This document shows positions 1 through 5,340 of a stretch of DNA of 7,362 nt, one piece after another (position 1 is the first letter of the stretch; every line of letters begins with the position of its first letter). Source of the stretch: Chloroflexota bacterium (GTDB lineage: Bacteria; Chloroflexota; Dehalococcoidia; Dehalococcoidales; Fen-1064); assembly GCA_026389745.1 (NCBI GenBank), contig JAPLHG010000009.1, forward strand, positions 13,771 through 21,132, read 5' to 3'. Position numbers and translations under genes: made by a program. The notes below the pieces were generated by a model. It was not told the DNA's origin. It searched no databases and saw only the letters and a list, made by a program, of their open reading frames with translations.

Positions 1-5
1 CTTAG

Positions 6-77
6 GCAGGCAACCGCGGATTTGATGCCGCTGTGAATGCTATTGAAATGGCTAACCTGCTCAAGGGCATCCGTTAG
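6..77 (+). pseudogene. 3' tail of an upstream gene (unidentified)
   Basis: An open frame of 23 codons ends at TAG 75-77. It reads as amphipathic protein (GFDAAVNAIEMANLLKGIR at its end), typical of a helical C-terminus. The same frame has a TAG at 3-5, so a gene entering from the left in this frame would stop there. The other two plus frames stop at 23-25 and 34-36. Either the upstream gene has a frameshift at the window edge, or the coding look is accidental. It converges tail to tail with the EF-like gene, two bases apart. I cannot name the family. Confidence 0.3.
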
Positions 78-79
78 CT

Positions 80-334
80 TTAAGCAGTCACCTTAAAAAC
101 AATATCGCCTTTCCGCGCCCGTTCGGAGGTTTTGATACCGACGGAGTCGCATGCTTTGGCTTCGCTGACGTTTACATTGTCGATTTGCATTGACTGGACT
201 ACCATTGTGATGTCGGTAGTGTGACCTTTGATGTGGATGGTATCACCAGTCTTCAATGGCGCTGTTAGTTCAATACCAGCTACTACAGGCCGGGCAAAGA
301 AATCATTGACTGTGCCAACAACTACTTCAGCCAT
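80..334 (-). CDS. Translation elongation factor-like beta-barrel protein
   Basis: This 84-residue protein is a single small beta-barrel resembling domain 2 of EF-Tu-type GTPases, without any GTPase domain. Visible hallmarks are GTVNDFFARPVVAGIEL near the start, 'LKTGDTIHIKGHTTDI' in the middle, 'VVQSMQID' and the C-terminal 'GIKTSERARKGDIVFKV'. Stand-alone proteins of this size are commonly annotated 'translation elongation factor-like'; a similar module occurs in the C-terminal region of U32 peptidases. No substrate is established, and a role in RNA or ribosome binding is only inferred. The ATG start is fixed by a strong SD (AAGGAGG at 342-348 on the minus strand, about 7 nt upstream). A plausible promoter lies just upstream, so the gene is probably monocistronic. 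Confidence 0.85.
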   Translation of the reverse strand: MAEVVVGTVNDFFARPVVAGIELTAPLKTGDTIHIKGHTTDITMVVQSMQIDNVNVSEAKACDSVGIKTSERARKGDIVFKVTA

Positions 335-367
335 CTAGGCGCCTCCTTTACTCTTTTTGTCTAGCTT

Positions 368-396
368 AGTATATGCCAAGTTTGCGCCCAAATCAA
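368..396 (-). promoter_or_regulatory. Sigma70-type promoter of the EF-like gene
   Basis: Read on the minus strand, TTGATT (391-396), a 17-base spacer and TATACT (368-373) match the -35/-10 consensus at 4/6 and 5/6 positions with ideal spacing. It sits about 35 bases upstream of the ATG of the EF-like gene. Confidence 0.55.
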
Positions 397-414
397 GAGA
401 TGGTTTTTGCATTG

Positions 415-453
415 TCATTGCGAGTTCCGACACAGCCGGGTCGTGGCAATCTC
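415..453. repeat. Short interspersed palindromic repeat (REP/MITE-like remnant)
   Basis: The stretch runs from TCATTGCGAG to CGTGGCAATCTC. Its ends can pair (ATTGC 417-421 with GCAAT 446-450) around an inner stem (CGAC 428-431 with GTCG 440-443). The ends 'TCATTGCGAG...GGCAATCTC' recall a short palindromic repeat common in intergenic regions of several bacterial and metagenomic genomes. Only one copy is present in this window, so its dispersed nature is recalled, not shown. It lies between the promoter of the EF-like gene and the 3' end of bioY and may affect transcript ends there. Confidence 0.5.
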
Positions 454-497
454 AGAGAGTAGGGGAGGTAACTATTACTATTCTAAGGGGTTTTGAT

Positions 498-1145
498 TTA
501 TTCGATATCTCTATCTGCCTCTTTATTGAAAGTCTGTTTTGGCGTTACTGCCCATGCTATCGCCGCAGCGGTGATAGCCTTAATCGCATCACCGGCAATG
601 AACGGGAAGAATCCCATCGTTAGAACCTGATAGATGTTGGCAGTGTCTCCTTTAACCATACTTAACCAGAGGTATAGTTGGATTAATCCTGGAACATATA
701 TCAAGACAAAACTGGCGAAAAGCATCAGCCCCAGCATTTTGGGAAACTTCCGCGCTTTGATGTATTTGTCGGTAAAATGTCCAATGAATAAAGCGGCTAG
801 AATAAAACCAATAATATAGCCTCCCGTAGGTCCGGCGAGGTGGCTGATGCCTCCTTCCCAACCAATGAACCATGGCAAACCGGCAATACCAAGCCCGGCG
901 TAAATTGCCATGCTTATACCTCCCCACCATTGTCCAAGAAGGACGCCTGCCAACAATGCGGCGAAAGTCTGACCTGTAATTGGTACGGGAGTCCAAGGAA
1001 GAGGAATCCTTACTTGAGCTAAAAGCCCAGTAACACACGCCATGCCCATCGCTAAGGCAATCTTTTTAACCAAGCTCAATTCAAAACGCCATTGGAATGC
1101 GTTATATCGTGCCATTCTCAATCTATCGAGAGTGTTTACTGCCAT
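498..1145 (-). CDS. bioY: Biotin transporter BioY (ECF S-component)
   Basis: BioY is the membrane substrate-binding (S) component for biotin. It works alone or with the EcfT/EcfA energy-coupling module, which is not encoded here. The 215-residue protein has about six hydrophobic segments. Diagnostic motifs are 'PWTPVPITGQTFAALLAGVLLG' around 50-71, 'GPTGGYIIGF' at 105-114 and 'MGFFPFIAGDAIKA' at 177-190. The start is set by SD AAAGGGG (1154-1160 on the minus strand, 8 nt upstream). This gives a slightly long cytoplasmic N-terminus (about 25 residues) compared with usual BioY proteins of about 180-200; Met11 is an alternative. The gene lies 159 bases downstream of the small CPHC gene on the same strand and may be read from that promoter. 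No clear BirA operator was seen, and no biotin synthesis genes are in view, so it could serve a biotin scavenger. Confidence 0.93.
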   Translation of the reverse strand: MAVNTLDRLRMARYNAFQWRFELSLVKKIALAMGMACVTGLLAQVRIPLPWTPVPITGQTFAALLAGVLLGQWWGGISMAIYAGLGIAGLPWFIGWEGGISHLAGPTGGYIIGFILAALFIGHFTDKYIKARKFPKMLGLMLFASFVLIYVPGLIQLYLWLSMVKGDTANIYQVLTMGFFPFIAGDAIKAITAAAIAWAVTPKQTFNKEADRDIE

Positions 1146-1304
1146 AAATTCAGCCCCTTTCTTAACTATGTGCCTTAATTGATAAATCAGCAGTCGTATT
1201 TGCTGGTAAACATATTGACGCTGAATAAGAACAGTCCCGTATTCAAATTACTGCCCACGAATTGGGAAGATATCAGCCGCTTCCTTCAGGTAATCTCGTT
1301 ACCG

Positions 1305-1556
1305 TTAGCGGGTTGGTTTCTGAGTGCCGATGAGGGCAATCTCCACATTTTTGCCGCAATGAGGACAGGTCACACTGATTGTCATCGGACGACTCATTAC
1401 GCGTTCAGCAACAGCTGTGACCATTGAGTCAATATTGTCCAGCCGGCGGTCTAGCGCATCCAATCTGGCCTCCATCTGTTCAATATTGGCATCACTATTA
1501 TTGCCTTTTTCGTTACGGTCACCCACGGGCTTTTCCGGTCTTCTTCTCAAAACCAA
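1305..1556 (-). CDS. Small coiled-coil protein with single CPHC zinc knuckle
   Basis: This 83-residue protein is not assigned to a named family. It has a basic, proline-containing N-terminus (VLRRRPEKP), then a charged heptad-like helix at about 24-53 ('IEQMEARLDALDRRLDNID'), then a C-terminal half zinc ribbon with C64-P-H-C67-G-K. Only one CxxC pair is present, so metal binding would need dimerisation (favoured by the coiled coil) or a partner. The initiation codon is TTG, chosen because SD GGAGGGGG (1566-1573 on the minus strand) sits 9 nt upstream and no ATG is available nearby. A perfect-consensus promoter precedes it. It may be cotranscribed with bioY, though a functional link is not evident. 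Confidence 0.7.
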   Translation of the reverse strand: MVLRRRPEKPVGDRNEKGNNSDANIEQMEARLDALDRRLDNIDSMVTAVAERVMSRPMTISVTCPHCGKNVEIALIGTQKPTR

Positions 1557-1591
1557 GAGTTAATTCCCCCTCCAGAAACAGTGTTGCACCC

Positions 1592-1620
1592 ATTATAATA
1601 GAGTCGAGCCAGACTGTCAA
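1592..1620 (-). promoter_or_regulatory. Perfect-consensus sigma70 promoter
   Basis: On the minus strand the -35 is TTGACA (1615-1620), the spacer is exactly 17 bases and the -10 is TATAAT (1592-1597), 12/12 consensus matches. Transcription would begin near 1585, about 30 bases before the TTG start of the small CPHC gene, and could continue into bioY. Confidence 0.85.
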
Positions 1621-1635
1621 AATCCGCGTTTTTCC

Positions 1636-1664
1636 TTGACTGAAACAGAATCATCTGTTAGCAT
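1636..1664 (+). promoter_or_regulatory. Promoter of tRNA-Val
   Basis: TTGACT (1636-1641), a 17-base spacer and TAGCAT (1659-1664) form a sigma70-type promoter ending 18 bases before the tRNA 5' end. Its -35 box is separated by only 15 bases from the -35 box of the divergent promoter, so the two polymerase sites abut. Confidence 0.65.
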
Positions 1665-1682
1665 TGATAGTGCGCTACTTAT

Positions 1683-1759
1683 GGGCGGTTAGCTCAGTTG
1701 GTTAGAGCACTGCGTTGACATCGCAGAGGCCACTGGTTCGAGCCCAGTACCGCCCACCA
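1683..1759 (+). tRNA. tRNA-Val (anticodon GAC)
   Basis: A complete 77-nt cloverleaf. The acceptor is GGGCGGT (1683-1689) paired with ACCGCCC (1749-1755). The D-stem is GCTC/GAGC. The anticodon stem CTGCG/CGCAG encloses TTGACAT with anticodon GAC at 1717-1719. The T-stem ACTGG/CCAGT holds loop TTCGAGC. The discriminator is A1756 and CCA is encoded. It decodes GUC and GUU valine codons. No terminator hairpin follows; the DNA runs directly into a protein-like fragment. Confidence 0.97.
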
Positions 1760-1917
1760 TAGCATCAGTTCCAGAGCAGCTTGACATAACAACACTTACC
1801 CGAATTGTTGAAGAAGGTTCCTGGGACAGAGAGTTGATTGATAAGGTGAGGAAGTACGGGAGGATTGAGGAGACCAGTTCCGTTTACCTCTCGAAGCTAA
1901 AAGATGTGGAGGAATAA
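1760..1917 (+). pseudogene. Headless C-terminal gene fragment after tRNA-Val
   Basis: Immediately after the CCA end, a frame with no start codon reads as convincing protein to TAA 1915-1917: about 52 residues including 'LTRIVEEGSWDRELIDKV' and ending 'YLSKLKDVEE'. The frame is open back to 1693 only because it crosses the tRNA, and it stops at TAG 1690-1692 inside it. No in-frame ATG, GTG or TTG lies upstream of the conserved-looking part. The helical acidic tail faintly recalls ends of HD-type phosphohydrolases ('WDxELI'), but this is not an identification. I infer the 3' remnant of a gene whose front was lost by recombination at the tRNA 3' end. Confidence 0.42.
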
Positions 1918-1977
1918 CAACAATAGGGCGTAAAGTTGCATGGGTACACAATGCTTTAATCTGAAACTTTACTGTTG
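1918..1977. repeat. Nested inverted repeat between gene remnants
   Basis: GTAAAGTT (1930-1937) pairs perfectly with AACTTTAC (1965-1972). It is flanked by CAACA (1918-1922) and TGTTG (1973-1977), also complementary, and encloses GCAT (1938-1941) with ATGC (1951-1954). The stems are interrupted by unequal bulges. It has no T-run, so it is not an intrinsic terminator of the usual kind. It could be an RNA leader structure, a protein-binding site, or a relic of a mobile element end. Confidence 0.35.
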
Positions 1978-2031
1978 GCAGGTGTTTGCTGGTACACTAG
2001 CACACGGTAGATAGTCATATTGGTTCAAACA

Positions 2032-2577
2032 ATGCACACAGAGGGAAAGCCCTTAAAGAAGACTGCTCTCAAATGGGAGCTAATCGGCATTGCTTTTATC
2101 GTCCTTTTGGGAAGCATGCTGCATTTTGTATTCGCCTGGTCCGGTGAGTGGCGGCCGCTAGCTCTCATCGCTGCTGTCAATGAAAGTGTGTGGGAACACC
2201 TCAAATTGTGATTCTGGCCGGCGCTTTTCTATTTTATTGTCGAGTGCAAATATATCCGTAAGTCCACTAACAACTTTTTTATCGCGAAAGCAATCGGCAT
2301 TTATCTTATACCAATCACAATCACAGTCCTTTTTTACTTATACACGGCTTTTGTAGAGGACATCCTAGTAGCTGACCTCGCTATCTTTGTCCTAGCCATT
2401 ATTATCGGGCAGTTAGTCAGTTACAAGATACTCACCGCTCGTCCTCTGCCTGCGTGGACGAGCAGGTTGGGATTGCTTCTTTTGGTATTATTGACTATTG
2501 CCTTTGGTACCCTCACCTATTATCCGCCTCAATTGCCGATCTTTAGAGACCCTATTAGTGGTGGATACGGAATTTAG
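2032..2577 (+). pseudogene. DUF6512-like multi-pass membrane protein interrupted by one TGA
   Basis: The frame encodes a small polytopic membrane protein of unknown function, about 181 residues from ATG 2032 (a TTG at 2020 is an alternative; neither has a good SD). The conserved signature 'AAVNESVWEHLKL' is followed at once by TGA 2209-2211. The same frame then continues with 'FWPALFYFIVECKYI', exactly as expected for the family. Further hydrophobic helices follow (around 2285-2345, 2370-2430, 2465-2520) and the frame ends at TAG 2575-2577 with 'PPQLPIFRDPISGGYGI'. No frameshift is needed: one substitution (for example TTA, CGA or GGA to TGA) explains the break. As written, only a 59-residue stub with one or two membrane segments would be made. 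Readthrough or a sequencing error cannot be excluded. The SDR gene follows after 37 bases. Confidence 0.75.
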
Positions 2578-2614
2578 CAGGGCTCAAACGGTCAATTTTA
2601 GTAGGGAGAGAATA

Positions 2615-3367
2615 ATGAAAATTACAGGCAATACAATCCTAATTACTGGTGGAGCAACAGGTATCGGTTTCTCATTGGCGGAGGCCTTGGTAAATGCTGG
2701 CAATAAGGTGATTATCTGTGGTAGAAGGGAAGGTAAACTGAAAGAAGCCAAGGATAAGCTGCCACAAATACAGACTAAAGTATGTGATGTGTCCAAGGAG
2801 AGAGAACGCGAATCGCTATTTATTTGGGTCGAAGATAATTTTACAGACCTTAACGTATTAATAAATAATGCCGGAATTCAAAGGATGGTAAATCTCAAGA
2901 AAGGTACTCAAGACTTGTTCAGTAGTGAAAATGAAATTGAGACCAATTTAATTGCCCCGATTCACCTGTCTTCATATTTTATTCCACTTTTTCTTAAGAA
3001 AAAAGAGGCGGCTATAATTAATGTTTCCTCTGGCTTGGGTTTTGTGCCCATAGCAGCTATGCCTGTTTATTGCGCTACTAAGGCTGCAGTTCATTCATTC
3101 ACTACATCTCTTAGGTATCAATTAAGAGATACTTCCACAAAAGTATTTGAAATAGTACCGCCTGCGGTGGATACTGAATTGGGCAAAGGAACTACTTCAG
3201 AAGGGGCACAGGAATATAGAGGCATACCGCCATCTGAAGTTGCCAAGGTAACTTTAATAGCACTGGCGAATGATGAATATGAGATATTAGTTGGAGAAGC
3301 TGAGGATTTATTAATAGGAGCAAGAACGAACCCGGAGCAGACCTTTAAAAACCTTAACCAATGGTGA
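2615..3367 (+). CDS. SDR-family NAD(P)-dependent oxidoreductase (DltE-like)
   Basis: A classical short-chain dehydrogenase of 250 residues, the usual length. The Rossmann dinucleotide motif TGGATGIG is at 11-18, NNAG at 84-87, the structural Asn at 111, the catalytic Ser at 138/139 in 'INVSSG', and the Tyr-Lys pair Y152-x3-K156 in 'YCATK'. 'VPPAVDTELG' replaces the common 'PG' loop, as in proteins annotated DltE-like. All catalytic residues are present, so it should be an active cytoplasmic NAD(P)(H) oxidoreductase; the substrate is unknown and the dlt operon is absent. The true start is ATG 2615 with SD GGGAG at 2604-2608. The frame stays open upstream to 2498, but that extension lacks family similarity and overlaps the DUF6512 frame. 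It is AT-rich (2881-2940 is 20/60 G+C), unlike the serpin, suggesting a different history. It ends in TGA. Confidence 0.92.
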   Translation: MKITGNTILITGGATGIGFSLAEALVNAGNKVIICGRREGKLKEAKDKLPQIQTKVCDVSKERERESLFIWVEDNFTDLNVLINNAGIQRMVNLKKGTQDLFSSENEIETNLIAPIHLSSYFIPLFLKKKEAAIINVSSGLGFVPIAAMPVYCATKAAVHSFTTSLRYQLRDTSTKVFEIVPPAVDTELGKGTTSEGAQEYRGIPPSEVAKVTLIALANDEYEILVGEAEDLLIGARTNPEQTFKNLNQW

Positions 3368-3520
3368 GGATTATATTAAATACGACCTGATTTGTCAGGA
3401 TTGGTATTTGACAATACGTTCTATTGCAAAGTTATTCTTAAAATGCCACAAAATGTCTGAAAGGTTGTTGCAGGTAGTGCCACTCTACGGCTGAAGTTCT
3501 GTTTACCGACTTTCTGCCAG
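3368..3520. other. Intergenic stretch after the SDR gene
   Basis: No coding frame is credible here. A small hairpin CCTGA-TTTG-TCAGG (3386-3399) follows the SDR stop but lacks a T-run, so it is at best a weak transcript end. A TTGACA hexamer at 3408-3413 has no good -10 at standard spacing (TTATTC at 18 bases). Confidence 0.4.
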
Positions 3521-3552
3521 TTGAGACCAGTGATAGTGTGTTGCAGTCTCAA
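3521..3552. repeat. 7-bp inverted repeat beside the tRNA-Pro fragment
   Basis: TTGAGAC (3521-3527) and GTCTCAA (3546-3552) are perfect inverted copies separated by 18 bases. They end 8 bases before the acceptor-like sequence of the tRNA fragment. The placement would suit a recombinase-binding site or the end of an inserted element, but the arms are short. Confidence 0.35.
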
Positions 3553-3560
3553 TTTATAAA

Positions 3561-3604
3561 TGGGGTGAAGGTGGTCGGAGGTTCAAATCCTCTCACCCCG
3601 ACCA
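3561..3604 (+). pseudogene. tRNA-Pro 3' fragment (possible att site)
   Basis: The 32 bases 3573-3604 read as the 3' end of a tRNA: variable-loop edge, T-stem GGAGG (3577-3581) with CCTCT (3589-3593) around loop TTCAAAT, 3' acceptor strand CACCCCG (3594-3600), discriminator A and CCA. From memory it matches the 3' end of bacterial tRNA-Pro, whose acceptor is normally CGGGGTG. A 5' acceptor-like TGGGGTG (3561-3567) lies only 7 bases away, so the D and anticodon arms are absent. It cannot be a working tRNA. Integrases that target tRNA genes leave exactly this kind of 3' duplicate, so it may be an att scar; an internally deleted tRNA gene is the alternative. Confidence 0.7.
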
Positions 3605-3622
3605 ATGTATTGGATTCGAAAT

Positions 3623-3648
3623 GGGGAAGCTGAATAGGCTCCCTTTTT
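3623..3648 (+). terminator. Rho-independent terminator candidate
   Basis: GGGAAGC (3624-3630) pairs with GCTCCC (3638-3643), with one bulged A and a 7-base loop, followed directly by TTTTT (3644-3648) and further T-rich DNA. It lies 19 bases after the tRNA-Pro fragment, where a tRNA terminator would be expected, and would insulate the serpin gene from upstream reading. Confidence 0.6.
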
Positions 3649-3734
3649 ATTTCTTTAAAAACGGTAAGAACCTAACTCTCTTTCTAGTTTTTCCGTTATA
3701 CTATTGTAAACACACCCAGCAATAAGGGGGCTTC

Positions 3735-5012
3735 ATGAAAAAACTACTTTTAATACTTCTGACTACGATTATGACAATCGGGCTTTGGGGTTGCGCTCAG
3801 CCAGCATCAGCAGAAGAGTTGAAATCTAATAAAGCTCGCGATACATCCCCTGTTGTGGACACTTCAGATTTGGCAACACTGGTCAATGGTAACAGCCAAT
3901 TCGCCTTTGACTTGTACCAGATTCTCAGGAAGGAAGATGGCAACCTTTTTTATTCGCCGTATAGCATCTCCGAAGCCCTGGCGATGACCTATGCGGGCGC
4001 GCGCGGTGACACCGAAAAGAATATGGCCACGGCGATGAACTTCACTCTGCCGCAGGACCGGCTGCACCCGGCTTTTAACTACGTCGATCTTCAGCTCAAG
4101 CAGCGTGGCCAGAGCACTAAAGGGGAGGACGAGAAAGGTTTTCAGTTGAATGTAGTTAATGCCATCTGGGGGCAACAGGGCTTCAGCTTTCTCGCGCCAT
4201 TTCTCGACACTCTGGCGCAGAACTATGGGGCGGGGCTGCGGGTGGTTGACTTTATCAACGAGACAGAGGATTCCCGTGTCACCATCAACAACTGGGTGAG
4301 CGAGCAGACCGCGAACAAGATCACCGACCTTGTCCCTCCGGGTTCGATCAACACCGGGACACGGCTGGTACTCACCAACGCAGTCTACTTCAACGCGGCC
4401 TGGGCGAATCAATTCAACAAGAGTTCAACTACGGACGGGACATTCAATCTGCTCAACGGCACTACGGTAACCGTTCCAATGATGCACGAGTCTATTGACC
4501 TCAAGTACGCGGCCGGCGCCAACTACCAAGCGGTCGAATTGCCTTATGACAGTAATCAGCTCTCGATGGTAATCTTGCTGCCGGACTCCGGGCAATTCAA
4601 CGCTTTTGAATCATCGCTCGACGGGCAGACAGTAAAGGGAATTGTCGGTAATCTTGCCATGACCCGGGTCAATCTGACCATGCCCAAATTCCAGTTCCAG
4701 TCGAGCTTCGGTCTAAAAAGCGCCCTTTCATCACTGGGAATGGGAGTTGCTTTCACCCCCAATGCCGACTTTTCCGGCATGGATGGGAAGACCGACCTGT
4801 TAATCCAGGATGTGCTGCACAAGGCGTTCGTGTCCGTGGACGAGAACGGGACAGAGGCGGCGGCGGCTACCGGTGTGGTCGTGGGGATTGTCGCTATCCC
4901 TGCCAATCAGGCTGATGTGAAGATCGACCGGCCGTTCATTTTTTTCATCCGCGACATTCCGACCGGCAGCATCATCTTTGTCGGGCGGGTATTGGATCCA
5001 ACGGCGAAGTAG
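3735..5012 (+). CDS. Serpin-family protease inhibitor, predicted lipoprotein
   Basis: A complete 425-residue serpin, a suicide inhibitor that traps serine or cysteine proteases after cleavage of its reactive-centre loop. The N-terminus (KK, then a hydrophobic core, then L17-W-G-C20) is a lipoprotein-type signal. Trp at -2 is atypical, so secretion with cleavage at Cys20 is likely but not certain. A linker of about 25 residues precedes the serpin fold (about 45-423). Family motifs include 'NLFYSPYSISEALAM' (70-84), 'NVVNAIW' (139-145), 'NWVSEQTANKI' (186-196), 'LVLTNAVYFNAAW' (211-223), 'ADFSGM' (344-349), 'DRPFIFFIRD' (398-407) and 'FVGRVLDP' (415-422). The hinge E370-N-G-T-E-AAAA-T is the alanine-rich form of inhibitory serpins. 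Counting from Gly372 as P15 puts P1-P1' at about Val386-Ala387, which suggests an elastase- or subtilisin-like target. SD AAGGGGG lies at 3724-3730; a lone TATACT at 3697-3702 has no clear -35. G+C is higher than in the SDR (4261-4320 is 33/60). Confidence 0.96.
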   Translation: MKKLLLILLTTIMTIGLWGCAQPASAEELKSNKARDTSPVVDTSDLATLVNGNSQFAFDLYQILRKEDGNLFYSPYSISEALAMTYAGARGDTEKNMATAMNFTLPQDRLHPAFNYVDLQLKQRGQSTKGEDEKGFQLNVVNAIWGQQGFSFLAPFLDTLAQNYGAGLRVVDFINETEDSRVTINNWVSEQTANKITDLVPPGSINTGTRLVLTNAVYFNAAWANQFNKSSTTDGTFNLLNGTTVTVPMMHESIDLKYAAGANYQAVELPYDSNQLSMVILLPDSGQFNAFESSLDGQTVKGIVGNLAMTRVNLTMPKFQFQSSFGLKSALSSLGMGVAFTPNADFSGMDGKTDLLIQDVLHKAFVSVDENGTEAAAATGVVVGIVAIPANQADVKIDRPFIFFIRDIPTGSIIFVGRVLDPTAK

Positions 5013-5061
5013 ACGGCAGGGAAGCTGAACAGCAAACAAGTCCAACTTTTTATATTACGGA

Positions 5062-5154
5062 ACGGAGGAACAATGTACTTTGCCATTCTCTCTTCTCTGG
5101 TTGCTGATGCCGTTGTCCTATTCCCTGCTCCTCCGTCAGCACCTATCCTTTTTT
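5062..5154. repeat. Overlapping inverted repeats downstream of the serpin
   Basis: ACGGAGGA (5062-5069) and TCCTCCGT (5129-5136) are perfect inverted copies 59 bases apart. The first contains the SD of a mini-ORF. A second pairing, GGTTGCTGA (5099-5107) with TCAGCACC (5136-5143), allows one bulge and is followed 5 bases later by TTTTTT (5149-5154). The second could be a weak terminator for the serpin transcript; the first could hide the mini-ORF SD. The long loops make both uncertain. Confidence 0.35.
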
Positions 5155-5162
5155 GGAGGTAG
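5073..5162 (+). CDS. Possible 29-residue hydrophobic peptide
   Basis: ATG 5073 is preceded by GGAGG (5064-5068) at 4-nt spacing, and the frame ends at TAG 5160-5162. The peptide begins MYFAILSSLVADAVV and ends PPSAPILFWR, mostly hydrophobic with one basic end, so it could be a small membrane peptide or a leader. No family is recognised. It lies 60 bases after the serpin stop within an inverted-repeat region. SD plus ORF of this length can arise by chance. Confidence 0.25.
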   Translation: MYFAILSSLVADAVVLFPAPPSAPILFWR

Positions 5163-5304
5163 CACTTTAATCGTAATCTCATTTTTACTATCTTAATAAA
5201 GTAAAGAATAAAACATTCCCTTTGACTACAAACTGAAGTATTTAAAGTCGCCAAGATAGGAAAGTATATAATGAATATAGAGATTATTAGTAGTACCGCA
5301 TATC

Positions 5305-5324
5305 TACCTGTTAATATTCAGGTA
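5305..5324 (+). promoter_or_regulatory. Hairpin abutting the RBS of the zinc-ribbon gene
   Basis: TACCTG (5305-5310) and CAGGTA (5319-5324) form a perfect 6-bp stem with an 8-base AT-only loop. The last stem base is the first base of SD AAAGGGAG (5324-5331), 9 nt before ATG 5341. It could modulate ribosome access. A TATAAT hexamer at 5267-5272 without a good -35 may be the -10 of this transcript. Confidence 0.4.
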
Positions 5325-5340
5325 AAGGGAGTTCTGTATA

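Noticed and set aside
1146..1304. BirA/BioR operator or riboswitch upstream of bioY
   Set aside because: Only an isolated GGTAAAC-like piece was seen near 1206, without a matching inverted half, and no conserved riboswitch features.
2209..2211. TGA read as tryptophan, glycine or selenocysteine (alternative code or recoding)
   Set aside because: No other clear gene here has an in-frame TGA, the tryptophans checked in bioY are TGG, and the SDR gene uses TGA as its stop. The affected position is a membrane segment, and no SECIS-like hairpin is evident just downstream.
2498..2614. Longer N-terminus for the SDR gene
   Set aside because: The extension covers the end of the DUF6512 frame and lacks SDR character; the Rossmann motif begins 10 residues after ATG 2615, which has an SD.
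3408..3438. Promoter from TTGACA at 3408
   Set aside because: No acceptable -10 at 16-18 bases, and no gene follows before the tRNA fragment.
3864..4412. Long minus-strand ORF inside the serpin gene
   Set aside because: Shadow of the GC-rich serpin coding frame, with no SD or family features of its own.
4800..5254. Minus-strand ORFs of 81 and 115 codons over the serpin 3' end
   Set aside because: Antisense to the conserved reactive loop and C-terminus of the serpin, arginine-rich and low in coding character.
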